Shown here one piece after another: positions 7,720 through 17,339 of a DNA stretch of 21,213 nt (position 1 is the first letter of the stretch; every line of letters begins with the position of its first letter). The stretch comes from Phoronis australis. Lineage: Eukaryota > Phoronida > Phoronidae. Where the stretch lies: assembly GCA_002633005.1 (NCBI GenBank), contig NMRA01001414.1, forward strand, positions 1 to 21,213, given 5' to 3'. The notes beneath the pieces were generated by a model. That model was not told the origin of the DNA. It saw nothing but the letters and a program-made list of their open reading frames with translations, and did not search any database. The position numbers were made by a program, and so were the translations under genes.

Positions 7720-8370
7720 CAGATGTTACAAGTTCACTGCAAAGTTGGCGTTGTTTTCATCTCTGTTACTTCTTTTCAAGAAATAAATCGTTACTTTTAA
7801 ATCCCTTTCTATTAAAAGAGAAAACTTGCAACCTACCGCGCAAGTACATACATATAGGATCTGCCATGTGAACCGTCTGGGTGAAGTATTTAAAAAATCT
7901 GCCAAAACATGTAAGAAACTTAGGAATTCGAAGCGTATGGGATAATTCGGTGTGGGTCGATAAGCGGAATAATGTCTAGCGGGATATTACTTCAAGTACT
8001 CCAGTCTCGGCACGTTTTGTGAATTTATATGTAAAGTATTTATTTATATGATCTCAGAAAACATGGAATTCTAAATCTCTACGTCACTCAGCAATAATTT
8101 TACAGTGTTGAATCAACGTACTCTTGTCAGAAATGACATTATTGCTCAACAGGAGATGTTTGAAACAGCATGCCCTGCATGAATTATGATTAGTGTTTAC
8201 ATGAACACAATGACACTTTCAAAACAAGTACCGTACTCGTCTGGGTTACCGCCCATGTTCGGCTTACCGGTCACCCCCATTTTTTCAAAATCGAGACATT
8301 CTTAAAAGTCTCTGTGCTTCTGTGAACGTTCGTCGCTCAAAACTAAGATTGCAAAACGTGCGCAACCCGC
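7720..8370 (+). other. No gene seen
   Basis: AT-rich sequence with stops in all frames. AAATAAATCG near 7780 is a poly(A)-like hexamer without a gene attached. Nothing else stands out. Confidence 0.4.
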
Positions 8371-8381
8371 ATACCTTTCAG

Positions 8382-8590
8382 TGACAATTAGTTTTACCAG
8401 AACCGGGATCTTGCCTTACGATGGCGATAAAATGCCCGACGGGCGTATTCTCATGCACTTTACTGAAGGTGACACAATCATTTTTTTGACTCAAGCGTGG
8501 AACTCGTGTCAACATTTACTGATCACTGAGACAGCCCTTGTAGAATGTATTTCATTACCGGGGAAGAACCAGCAAAGCGATACTTGCTAG
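8382..8590 (+). CDS. Candidate terminal exon, unidentified
   Basis: The acceptor GCATACCTTTCAG ends at 8381. Two bases finish a codon (phase 1), then 68 codons are open to TAG at 8588-8590. The peptide looks coding: RTGILPYDGDKMPDGRIL, HFTEGDTIIFLTQAW and TETALVECISLPGK, with base composition richer in GC than its surroundings. No family is recognised. A 5' partner is not found in the window with certainty; no AATAAA follows closely. Confidence 0.45.
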
Positions 8591-8666
8591 GAATTGCACG
8601 TCTGTGGCCTACCTATCTATGATATGAGTGCCGTGACAGTACACGAAACATCACCACCCTGAGAAA

Positions 8667-8668
<2 letters not shown>

Positions 8669-8703
<35 letters not shown>
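8669..8703. repeat. (AT)n microsatellite
   Basis: About 17.5 uninterrupted AT dinucleotides. The tract is self-complementary and prone to length change and sequencing slippage. Confidence 0.98.
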
Positions 8704-8705
<2 letters not shown>

Positions 8706-9261
8706 AAAAAACACGAGCACACCGACAAAATTTTGGACGCATTGTTTTGAATACAAGCAGACACGAGTCATTGTGACAAACCAACTTGTCTCTCGCCTGT
8801 CTTGTTCCCTGCCTTGGTTAAAGGCATGTTTTAAATGACTCACTTCTGACACCAAAATGAAATATTAGCATTTGTGTAGTGTACGTAACCCTATATTTAA
8901 ATGTGTGTCTATTTTCACAGAATGACTGGTATGCATATATATTCTGTAGTTTTTATTAGTTATTATTGTACTGATAATTACTAAATTAATTGATACCTTT
9001 TGAATTTGGTACGATAGAGGTGGGCTGTGACCAAAAGTTGTAGTGCACGTACGCTTTTATACAATTGCCATGCATAAGGCCATAAACTTTTATTCGGTGG
9101 TTCATGCGTAAAACTACATGTAGGTTTGATTACAAACCTGGAATGATGGTACTTTAAAATAACCCAGTCTTTAAAGTTATATGGCATCATTCATTTTTCA
9201 CCAAACGTGGCCACAGAATATAGACCTTGATTGTGATTTGCCCTACCACACTCCTTCTCAG

Positions 9262-9384
9262 GTTTATACTGCAAAGGTTCTCCACAAAGATCCAAGCATC
9301 TGTAGATTTACAGAAGACAGTAGAGAGTGCAAAGCAGTAATATTGTTGTCACTATTTAAGACACATGAAGGCTTTCAAATATAA
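9262..9384 (+). CDS. Weak candidate terminal exon
   Basis: The acceptor CACACTCCTTCTCAG ends at 9261. A phase-0 frame then runs 40 codons to TAA at 9382-9384, including VYTAKVLHKDPSICRF and TEDSRECKAVILL. The frame is also open upstream to 9181. It looks somewhat like coding sequence, but there is no partner exon or poly(A) signal nearby. No family is recognised. Confidence 0.28.
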   Translation, partial: VYTAKVLHKDPSICRFTEDSRECKAVILLSLFKTHEGFQI

Positions 9385-9532
9385 CAGTGGATTTAGAAAT
9401 GGTCGTTATTATAGTAATTTACAATGTATTATAATCATAAGTGTAAAACATGTTCTCAACGTGTTTAAAGTGAATACCTGGATATTTTCAATGTTTGGTT
9501 TAAGTTAATATGGCACACATGTTTAAGTTTGT

Positions 9533-9636
9533 TACTTTTAAGTGGGCATTTGAAACAGTCTAATTGAATACGTCACGTTATTTTAAGAATGGCATTTGAA
9601 ACAGTCAAATTGAATACGTCACGTTATTTTAAGAAG
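9533..9636 (+). repeat. 46-bp tandem duplication
   Basis: Units 9545-9590 and 9591-9636 differ at very few positions and share GGCATTTGAAACAGTC, then AATTGAATACGTCACG, then TTATTTTAAGAA. The bases before unit 1 (GTTACTTTTAAG) resemble the unit end, so a partial third copy is present. Confidence 0.9.
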
Positions 9637-11180
9637 ACTCATCCCACCCTGATTGTTATGTAAATGATTATTCATCGTAAAAACAGTCGTTTTTTAGTGG
9701 TTTAATTTAACAGAAGACGGGTTTGATTGCTGACGATAGCCATATGTAGCGGCGTTAACAGATAGGGTTTCGTTGGGTACCCGGAGTCTTCGAGTAACCG
9801 TGCATCTTGCATTTCGCCTCAAGTAACCTGAAACCTTTGATTTTTTCGACCATGTTTGCAAATCTGAAAATTGCGTGTTACAAAACCTGTCGACTTTCTA
9901 AAAACAAAGAATTACGCATTTTTGCCAGCGCAAGTTATAAATTAATTATATGGTGCACTGGCTATAAAATAATCATTTAGCCTACATATATTTATATTAC
10001 AAAATGTGAAACTTTGAAATCCTTCATTCAAGTAGCAACTTTCACACTTAGACACTGGAAGTACACGGCCATTCGGTGTTTTCAATTAAGTTATATTCCA
10101 TTTATACTTCACGTCAGAAAATCAAGTGTCTCTTTACGGCCGACTTGTCTGAACATTTGGTGGTATTTGTTGATAATTGTTTATAACCATAAGGACACGC
10201 TATACAAATCACATGGTATATCATGAAACTTGTAACTCACAGTAGCATACGTTTCTCAATGCTGAAGATTCAGAGGACACACCTTGAAGTTTGTCAACGA
10301 AAAAAACTCGAACTGAACCAATTGAATACTGATGTGACAGCACGTGAGATATCATGGAGTTGTAAAAGCAGGGATCCAAACACTGCAACAGAGAATGATA
10401 GCGCGAGAGGTCACTCAAACCACTTCATTTTATAGTAGACTGAGCAAAGACGGCACATAGATTCTCAATAACTTTTACCTTCGAGGCATTTAACGAGCAC
10501 CCTAGATATGGCACGTGGCTTATTTTGAGTTAAAAAAATACAAACTCGTTCTTCTCGGTAGCGTCCGCTGCTTTTATCTCTTGGAAACAGACTTGTAGGT
10601 TTCAAGACTCGGACAATACTGTATTTGACAAGACAAATCACGAGATGAAAATTGGTAAAAATATAGATGGATTAGGAGAGATTCTTTTTAATGTAAATTA
10701 ATAAATCTAAGCCTTTCTACTGATTCACTGGGCGGGATATTTAAATCTAAAACGAGGCTAACTGCGATAAACAAAGGCGAAGTTGACATTGCATGAGTTG
10801 GTCAATAATTAACCACACAGAAGTAGAATAATACATTTCAAAACAATGTCCAAAGAGCTGTGCGACGAAGGGCTTTAGTTTCTGCTGTAGACAGAGTTCA
10901 AAACATGACAAGCACGTATCACTAAAGAAGGCATCCCTTCAAGTGATCTCTACTGAAAAAGAAAATCAATTCAGTTGAAAGCGTTGATACAAGCTTAAAA
11001 ATCCTACATAAACACTCCTTTCTTTGCTTGAAATGAAACTGGCCTTCGCTTTTCACATTTTTGCCAAAAGTAGATATGAAGAGATACTAGGAGACTTGCA
11101 TATTTTGTTTACTTGGGTTCCACGACAAACGGGTAGTGCAAAAATCCACCATATTTCATCCAACTCTGTATCTTTTAGGA
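9637..11180 (+). other. Long stretch without a supported gene
   Basis: Open stretches at 10014-10226, 10223-10435 and 11024-11206 lack splice or start context. A stretch at about 10842-10976 reads coding-like in one frame (KQCPKSCATKGFSFCC, then KKASLQVISTEKENQF to TGA), but it has no good acceptor and a competing frame (VQRAVRRRALVSAVDRV) is also open. It may be a fossil of a mobile element. Confidence 0.35.
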
Positions 11181-11299
11181 ACTCATCTCTGGTTACATTT
11201 ATATAACGATTTGTGCATTATTTAGATGGGGTGTGTTGCTAATAAAACCAGATGAACAATTTGTTTTAGTCCAGATTCCAAAAATTGACCTTATTTTCA

Positions 11300-11410
11300 T
11301 ATTCAAATAACCTTCACAACCCTTGGTAAGGACAATCCCATGTGGGCAAAGACAGCAATCTCGGTCACATGCCGGTGGACACTCCGTTGCGGGTGGTGTG
11401 AACTTTGAAC
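11300..11410 (-). CDS. Cys-rich candidate exon, antistasin-like spacing
   Basis: An 89-codon minus-strand open stretch (11199-11468) contains a compact Cys cluster: TECPPACDRDCCLCPHGIV, then LTKGCEGYL. The C-x2-G, then G-C spacing resembles an antistasin-type inhibitor repeat, but its last C-x-C pair is missing. Acceptor-like CAACCTTAAG and TTCAAAG precede the cluster; a donor-like GAAG/GTTATT follows. It lies downstream of the minus-strand first exon at 12287, and a join in phase 0 is possible. Assignment to that gene or to the antistasin family is speculative. Confidence 0.3.
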
Positions 11411-11764
11411 TTAAGGTTGAAAAATAACGTCCCGTAAAGTATGAAAATGCAGTTGAATTCCCTTCCAAGATATGGAATCAGGATATTGAGTCATTCTGGA
11501 ATTGTTAATGTGAGTTTGTTTGATAAATCAAATTTTCTCGCGTATTAAAAAAATATACTTTGATAACCAGCACGTATTAATCTCCGACACGCGAAAGTGA
11601 CGTCACAAGCCAATATTTCATAAGCGGTTTTAGATACATTCGCATAACGCTTTCGCACCCTTCGGGAGCATGCGGCATTTGAATGCATTTCAGTCCAGTA
11701 TTTAGGGGGTTGGGCTATAAACATGTGGACGAAAAAAATAAAAAAACAAAGTCATTTACTTGTA

Positions 11765-11770
11765 TTTATT
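11765..11770 (-). terminator. Poly(A) signal on minus strand
   Basis: TTTATT on the plus strand reads AATAAA on the minus strand, about 225 bases after the stop of the 97-codon ORF. It would give a transcript of about 550 bases if unspliced. Confidence 0.35.
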
Positions 11771-11999
11771 TGGCTCCAAAGTTGAAAATTGACATTTTAA
11801 TGCTTAAGGAGGAATTTCAAAATTCTTCTTCCCGAATTTGAAGTTGACGATCTTTTCATGTAAAACTCTAAATGCGCCCCCAACAGCTGGTGAATCCAAA
11901 TGTCGCAAAGACTTGAAAAATGCCTACTTGTCCGTGCCGCGGTTTCACGTTACTTTGATTTCTGAAACCTGGGCTTCAATTAAATTTCAAACGTCATAC

Positions 12000-12287
12000 T
12001 TCAGTGGGCATAGAGTTCTGAAGCACGTCGTGTACATTAAGAACCTTAATTTCAAAGGGTGATCCCCGTGTGGGGATCATCGGATTTTTCGTTGGCTCCA
12101 AAGTACTTTTCTCTACGGCCCTTGTGTTTTCATAGTCGCATTTACAAATTCCCACATTATGAAGTACGCTTGTGTGCTGAAAAGCATCCGTTGCTGTTTT
12201 GTCGAATCTTTTTCGTTTATTGAAAAAACATTCATCGATTTCTCCAGGAACGCCGTTTAGCGACAGTGTACTATTTGCCTCTGACAT
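12000..12287 (-). CDS. First coding exon (or intronless small gene) on minus strand
   Basis: An ATG at 12287 in good Kozak context (purine A at -3) opens 97 codons ending at TGA (11994-11996). A donor-like GAA then GTATGA would end the exon at 12000 in phase 0, two codons before the stop. The peptide is hydrophilic: MSEANSTLSLNGVPGEIDE, FFNKRKRFDKTATDAF, DYENTRAVEKSTLEP, RGSPFEIKVLNVHDVL. The basic KRKR is a possible nuclear signal. No family is recognised. Upstream on the same strand lies a promoter-like cluster (12294-12340). Downstream an AATAAA on the minus strand (plus 11765-11770) would suit a short intronless transcript. Confidence 0.5.
12061..12078. repeat. Short perfect inverted repeat
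   Basis: GATCCCC and GGGGATC flank a GTGT spacer, inside the minus-strand coding exon. It is a strong short stem-loop in either RNA. Confidence 0.8.
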
Positions 12288-12293
12288 CTTGTT

Positions 12294-12400
12294 TGTTTAT
12301 TGGGCGTCACGTGACTTTTCGAAAAGGGGCGGAGCTCGCAATAGGTCAATTGTGAGTGTGCTATCGTCGTCACGGAAATTGTTCCACGACCGGCTGTCAA
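12294..12400 (-). promoter_or_regulatory. GC-box / E-box / CCAAT promoter for the minus-strand gene
   Basis: GTCACGTGAC (12306-12315) is a palindromic E-box of the USF/TFEB class. GGGGCGGAGC (12326-12335) is an Sp1/KLF-type GC box. ATTGG at 12299-12303 is a reversed CCAAT box. CpGs are denser here than in the flanks and no TATA box is seen. The cluster sits 10-50 bases upstream of the ATG at 12287 and fits a TATA-less CpG-type promoter. The same elements could also fire on the plus strand. Confidence 0.5.
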
Positions 12401-12419
12401 TCGCCATAGATTATTGAAA

Positions 12420-13180
12420 ACAGATTCGCAACTCCCACACTTTCTTTACTACTATCCTAGAGTCGGCGGAACTCTCCTAAGCGATCTGGTTCATTTTCCG
12501 GTTACTGTGACGGAAAATTCTTGCATCTATTTTACTTTCCAGTACGACGAAAACTAAATAATAATTTTGGCATTAAAAAACTACTCAAAATCTTAAAATA
12601 GTAGAAATGTTGGTATCAGGAGTACTTTCAGCAATGCTACATGTGCTACCACCCGACCACACAACAACTGATTAAGATCAGCAGACGACGTACTTGCAGA
12701 AATACTACCAGATAAATGGGCCAGTAGTCGCTAGTGAATAATGACGTCGGCCGTCCATATACTATAGTCTATGAATAAATCTAGGGACAAAGCTGGTTAA
12801 CGTAAATGAGCTTATATTCATATTTTTATTTGATTTATATTGTGTACTCGATTACAATACACTCCATATAACGTTGAAACGCTTTTTAGTTGACTGTTTT
12901 TTTTTTCAAACTGTATATACTGGTGATATTATAGTTTTGTTAGTTCCTCGCATTCTGCCATTCTTTGAAGAGAAGACGACACAATTACACTCTGCCAGGA
13001 GCGACGTTTCTAAGGTTGGTAGGTCTTTGATTTGATTTGGTTGCGTGGTTTTCTTCTGTTTTGGGCTTTCAAATTAAACGACTGTAGTAATTGCAAAAAA
13101 ACAGGGAAAAACCATCCAAACCCAAGGCCAGACTCAATGGTCGTACAAGTAAGACCTTGTTCTATGTTCAGATAGAGTTG
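12420..13180 (+). other. No gene seen
   Basis: An acceptor-like TTTACTTTCCAG at 12530-12541 leads into early stops in the most open frame. ETS-like TTCCGG at 12495-12500 and a CRE-like TGACGTCGG near 12742 are isolated. No exon is supported. Confidence 0.35.
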
Positions 13181-13189
13181 AGCTTGTGT

Positions 13190-13275
13190 AGACTGGGTGG
13201 AGTGGGATCTGGGTCGAGGGGGTCGAGCGGGTAGTGGGACGAGAGGGTCAAGAGGTGTGGGCGTCGCGGGGGTCT
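13190..13275 (+). other. G-rich tract with G-quadruplex pattern
   Basis: GGG runs at 13204-13206, 13211-13213, 13218-13222, 13229-13231 and 13235-13237 have loops of 4, 4, 6 and 3 bases, meeting the canonical G3+ rule with loops up to 7. Further GGG runs continue to 13272. The tract lies about 220-300 bases upstream of the ATG at 13494 and could be part of a promoter. Folding is inferred. Confidence 0.7.
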
Positions 13276-13493
13276 CAGAACAATCCCGTTTTGTCTTATG
13301 CCAGTTGACGACGATATGGCCATTGCTGCATTTTAATTAATATATTTTTGTTGTACTTTAATTTGACGTAGCTGTTCGATTTGCGAATGGCCTATGCGTT
13401 TAGCCCATCGATTGTGTAAAATAACCTTACCATGTAGTCGGGTACGTCGTTGGTCATGACTTGTGAGTTCACGTTGTGTCAAGGCGACTAAAC

Positions 13494-13556
13494 ATGGAGA
13501 TTAAAATTCCCAAGCATCCGGCGCAGACAGCAACTGAAGTTGAAATATACATGTAA
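13494..13556 (+). CDS. Short ORF in optimal Kozak context, possible first exon
   Basis: AAACATGG at 13490-13497 is an ideal start context. The frame encodes MEIKIPKHPAQTATEVEIYM and then TAA at 13554-13556. A GTAATG donor-like site at 13552 lies inside the last ATG and would end the exon in phase 2, which fits the one-base start of the terminal exon at 14508. The donor lacks G at +5, so it is weak. Codon composition looks natural, and the G-rich tract upstream could serve as promoter. No family is recognised. Confidence 0.3.
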   Translation: MEIKIPKHPAQTATEVEIYM

Positions 13557-13619
13557 TGGCCAAGGCACATTGGGTTAACTGTTGATCCGATCGGAACTAG
13601 TCTGAAGAAGCGGTCCCGA

Positions 13620-14204
13620 TTTAAACCCCCATAACTTTTTCAATTTTTAATTTAGAATCATGTTTTCAGTATTCAAGTACTTTCCATTAAATGTATCTCA
13701 AAGTAACATTAACCGTATTGACATAATACCGTAACACCTCGCAAACAAGCCACAATGCCTGGACTAGAGTGTGGAGCAGCAGATGGGTCTGAATGGAACT
13801 AAAATGGTGTATGCCAGTGACGTCTTTTTGGTCACGACATAAAGAAAGCGTACCCCTTAATCAGTTACATATCATTGTGGAGATAATTTGTTTATTTCGG
13901 ATGCGTGTGGTTAATGTAGGCTACAATGTATCAATAAAACGAGCCACAAAAACTCAAGAATAGTAAACATCATTGATAGTGGATTTGCGTGCTTGCGCCT
14001 TGGAGCACTACACAAAAAAGACCTACATATGTATTTATCTAGTCCAAACAGACATTAAGCTTGAACATAAAACAACCAGCTCAGAGTGGATAAATACACA
14101 AAACGTACCCAGAGTGGCGTACATGTATATGAAATATCCCACGACATTTTATTCCGTGTATCAACCGAGTGAACTTGTAACATCTCCTGGAAATAGTTAA
14201 AAAA
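13620..14204 (+). other. No firm gene; one open stretch
   Basis: A frame open at 13973-14200 ends with VYQPSELVTSPGNS and TAA and looks mildly coding, but no acceptor or start supports it. AATAAA at 13933-13938 is unassigned. Confidence 0.3.
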
Positions 14205-14358
14205 CAACAACATTTGGAATTTTAATTTCTTAGGAATTGGCGCCTGAGTTTCAGACGATAATTGAAAACTGAGGCATCAGTGTCTTTTAATTAACAGTTT
14301 TGTTCCAGAATTTACGTTTAGGGCCTGGTTGCATATCGAGTGTTAGTCACTCTGCTGT
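14205..14358 (-). repeat. Dispersed repeat, copy 2 (inverted)
   Basis: This is the inverted partner of 7551-7719, about 6.5 kb away. The best-conserved block on the plus strand is AATTAACAGTTTTGTTCC at 14290-14307, followed by GGGCCTGGTTGCATATCGAG. The copy lacks a short stretch present in copy 1 between the TCAGTTTTCAATT and CGTCTG blocks. Two diverged copies in one 21-kb window imply a moderately abundant family in this genome. Confidence 0.75.
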
Positions 14359-14507
14359 AACTGTTTTGCTATAAATTATTTTCGGAAAGTTCGATGATTG
14401 AATCGGCTGAAGACGTCTAACCGACATTTACCTACCACTTCGCTGTTGAATTAGTGCGGGAGGTCAATACGGAAAACTTTATTACATGGCCGTATTTCCC
14501 TCCACAG

Positions 14508-14580
14508 ATTTAACGCGCATGAGATAAATCGTCGACTTGAACTGATGCAGCGCGTGCTTGACCTAAAAAGTATCCAATAG
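14508..14580 (+). CDS. Terminal exon encoding a helical C-terminus
   Basis: A strong acceptor CCGTATTTCCCTCCACAG ends at 14507. After one base completing a phase-2 codon, 23 codons read FNAHEINRRLELMQRVLDL and KSIQ to TAG at 14578-14580. The peptide is a charged amphipathic helix, convincingly coding. AATAAA follows at 14902-14907. The upstream partner is uncertain: the short ORF at 13494 and the second DED exon at 4434-4598 are both phase-compatible, the latter only as a long-range alternative exon. Confidence 0.5.
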
Positions 14581-15095
14581 TATCATTGATCGTGTCATAT
14601 TGGCAGAATACCGTAACAGAAACAGTATTTGTAGGTTAACAACCGCTGACTTTTCTTTTAGTTCTGAGAACCTCCGGTAGGTGTAGCTGTACACTTGCAT
14701 TCATGACTTACAGCTGTAAAGTTTCGTTATTTTCGTCTACTGGAAACTAATTCAACAAAAGCAATTTTTTTCTAAGTCGAATCTCGCAGGTTTAGATGTT
14801 GTGGCGAATGAGTTTGAGATCCTCCAAAGTTTGCCTTTCATTTTCACTGTTGATACAATTTGATGACCTGTGTCTTTCATAAATTTTTGAAAAATCAGCA
14901 TAATAAACATTGGTCCGAAGCATCGTCTAACAGATCAGAAATAATGCGTATTGTCGCGCCTTTAGAGATAAACATAATGGATACTCACCGTAGCCTAATC
15001 CTGTCTCTCAAGCTTAGAAGTGTAGCCTGCATATATACACGTACCGTAGGAAGGAACATTGATTTTCGTTGTTGAGGCACAAAGAGGATTCTGCT

Positions 15096-15961
15096 GCGTT
15101 TTTAGACACATTATACTACGCTTGCTTTTAGACACATTATACTACGCTTGTTTTTAGACAACTTACACTACGCTTGTTTTTAGACACATTACACTACGCT
15201 TGTTTTTAGACACATTACACTACGCTTGTTTTAAGATACATTACACTGCGCTTGTTTTAAGACACAATACAGTACGCTTGTGTTTAGACACATTACACTA
15301 CGCTTGTTTTTAGACACATTACACTACGCTTGTTTTAAGACGCATTACACTACGTTTGTTTTTAGACACATTACGCTACGCTTTTTGTTAGACACATTAC
15401 ACTACGCTTGTTCTTAGACACATTATACTACGCTTGTGTTTAGACACATTCCACTACGCTTGTTTTTAGACACATTATACTACGCTTGTTTTTTAGACAC
15501 ATTACACTACGCTTGTTTTAAGACACATTACAGTACGCTTGTTTTTAGACACATTGCAGTACGCTTGTGTTTAGACACATTACACTACGTTTGTTCTTAG
15601 ACACATTACACTACGCTTGTTTTTAGACACAATACACTACGCTTGTTTTTAGACACATTATACTACGCTTGTTTTAGACACATTACACTACGCTTGTTTT
15701 TAGACACATTACAGTGTGCTTGTGTTTAGACACATTACACTACGCTTGTTGTTAGACACATTATACTACGCTTGTTTTTAGACACATTACAGTACGCTTG
15801 TGTTTAGACACATTACACTACGCTTGTTTTTAGACACATTACACTACATGTACGCTTGTTCTTAGACACATTACACTACGCTTGATGTTAGACACATTAT
15901 ACTACGCTTGTTTTTAGACACATTACGCTACGCTTGTTTTAGGACACATTACACTACGTTC
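15096..15961 (+). repeat. Minisatellite, 26-bp unit, about 33 copies
   Basis: The consensus unit is GTTTTTAGACACATTACA followed by CTACGCTT. I counted 33 units by eye plus a decayed stub after 15961. Variants cluster: the GTGTTT start (five units) follows an ACAGTACGC-type or ACAGTGTGC unit in four cases, and ATTATACTA and CGTTTG variants recur. One unit carries a 6-bp insertion that creates TACATGTA at 15845-15852. The unit contains TAG in one frame and 26 is not a multiple of three, so it is not coding. Confidence 0.97.
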
Positions 15962-16480
15962 GTTTCAAAAATGCGTGTTTTAGTAGAGCGTACTTAGAAT
16001 TAAGGTCGCATCTGTTATAGATACATTAATAGGAAAAAGTGCAGCGGACATAGCGATCGACAATGCCGAGAACAATGATCATGTTAAAAGTTGATAATCA
16101 TTGCCTGCATTTTGTGAAATATGTTTACAAAACAGGACGCAAGCTAACTATGACACGAATACTTCCATGTTAAAAGCGTGCTCAGTTTTATTGTGAAAAC
16201 GTTTATGAAACAATTATCTAAAATAGTTTTCACTTGTATTACTGCGATAGCAAAATAGTCTATATTCTAGTTGTTTCGGGGTGAGTTGAGTAGTAGTGTG
16301 CAGCTGCAGCCCTATACATTTGGATAAATGTGGAACGGCTTTGTCTTCATGGCGAATAGAATTTAAAATTCTACGACCAGTAAATTTCAGTCAATGATCG
16401 AGGACAGACAATACCTGACCAATAGACAAGATTAAAAGGTACATAATGCTTCTAAACATACTTGCTTCATTTTCGATTGG
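15962..16480 (+). other. No gene seen
   Basis: AT-rich sequence between two tandem arrays. No exon, RNA gene or clear regulatory cluster was found. Confidence 0.4.
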
Positions 16481-16588
16481 AAATACAACGACCCAGAAAA
16501 AAAAAACAACGACCCAGGATATAAAACGACCCAGGAAATACAACGACCCAGGAAATACAACGACCCAGGAAATACAACAACCCAGGAA
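16481..16588 (+). repeat. 17-bp tandem repeat, about 6 copies
   Basis: Unit AAATACAACGACCCAGG recurs with CGACCCA (CAACCCA in the last copy) at 16489, 16510, 16527, 16544, 16561 and 16578. The first interval is widened to 21 by an A run. The minus-strand reading gives a hydrophobic repeat (WVVVF, PGS, FLGR), which explains the 133-codon minus open stretch across it. That stretch is not taken as a gene. Confidence 0.95.
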
Positions 16589-16872
16589 TTCGACCAATAG
16601 GCATACATTTACATGTATGCTGGAGATATGCTTGTACACAGTGGGGCAAGGTGGAAAGAATGACAAATGAAAGGGGTAACAGGAATGACAAGCACACATG
16701 TGTAACGTGCGGCGCGACCCTGTGTGCTGTTTTTTCAAGCCAGGCTCCAAAGTGCAATCAATCGAGACTCCGATGAGTGTACTTTCCATCACAGCACAAT
16801 ATGCTCTACGTACAGAATTGACGTGTTTTCGACAATTTCTTGACGGATGATCTTTCGTTCGTGATATTTCAG

Positions 16873-16912
16873 AAAATGATCCTGGGTGGCACCATTTTGA
16901 AGATGCATAGCT
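16873..16912 (+). CDS. Weak candidate short terminal exon
   Basis: The acceptor CGTGATATTTCAG ends at 16872. In phase 1 it reads NDPGWHHFEDA to TAG (16908-16910); another frame is open for 13 codons. It is very short, with no partner identified, and competes with the acceptor at 16972. Confidence 0.2.
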
Positions 16913-16972
16913 AAAACGAGTAAGACTGCAAACGGTGCGACCAATACAACATTGTTTGGCATTCTTTCACAG

Positions 16973-17129
16973 GGCCCAGGAATCCCTAAACAACACTACC
17001 CTGGGCAACGGGGCGAATTTTCACTTAAGAAATGTTATTTTGCATGACCAAGTTGGAAGACGTCATCTTCCCATAATAAATAATAACATCAAAGTAATCT
17101 TCAGGCTTACAAAGTTTAACACTCAGTAA
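16973..17129 (+). CDS. Candidate terminal exon, unidentified
   Basis: The acceptor GGCATTCTTTCACAG ends at 16972. One base completes a phase-2 codon, then 51 codons are open to TAA at 17127-17129: AQESLNNTTLGNGANFHL, RNVILHDQVGRRHLPI, then NNNIKVIFRLTKF. It looks like genuine, Asn-rich coding sequence with two possible N-glycosylation sequons in the NNTT stretch. AATAAA occurs near 17650. No family is recognised and the 5' partner is unknown. Confidence 0.4.
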
Positions 17130-17339
17130 TGATTTATTTTTTAATGGCGTGTTCGCCTTGGGGGTAATTTTTGGACATGACATTTTTTGCAAAATTCGTT
17201 TTTGGTCACATCAGTCTGACGTGCAGGGACTTTCATATTTAATTCTGGACATGAATCACTTAATAATTGTGTGGTCTAGGTAAGCATTGTGTACCCATTA
17301 TTCACCAGTGTTTGTCTTTTATGATTTATTTCCTTATAG

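Noticed and set aside
10221-10435. Overlapping 65-70 codon frames on both strands
   Set aside because: No splice, start or poly(A) context on either strand; likely chance.
15096-15961. CRISPR-like array
   Set aside because: Units are head-to-tail with no spacers and the setting is eukaryotic; it is a minisatellite.
16391-16792. 133-codon minus-strand ORF with hydrophobic repeats
   Set aside because: It is produced by reading the 17-bp tandem repeat in one frame; no start context, splice site or conserved domain supports it.
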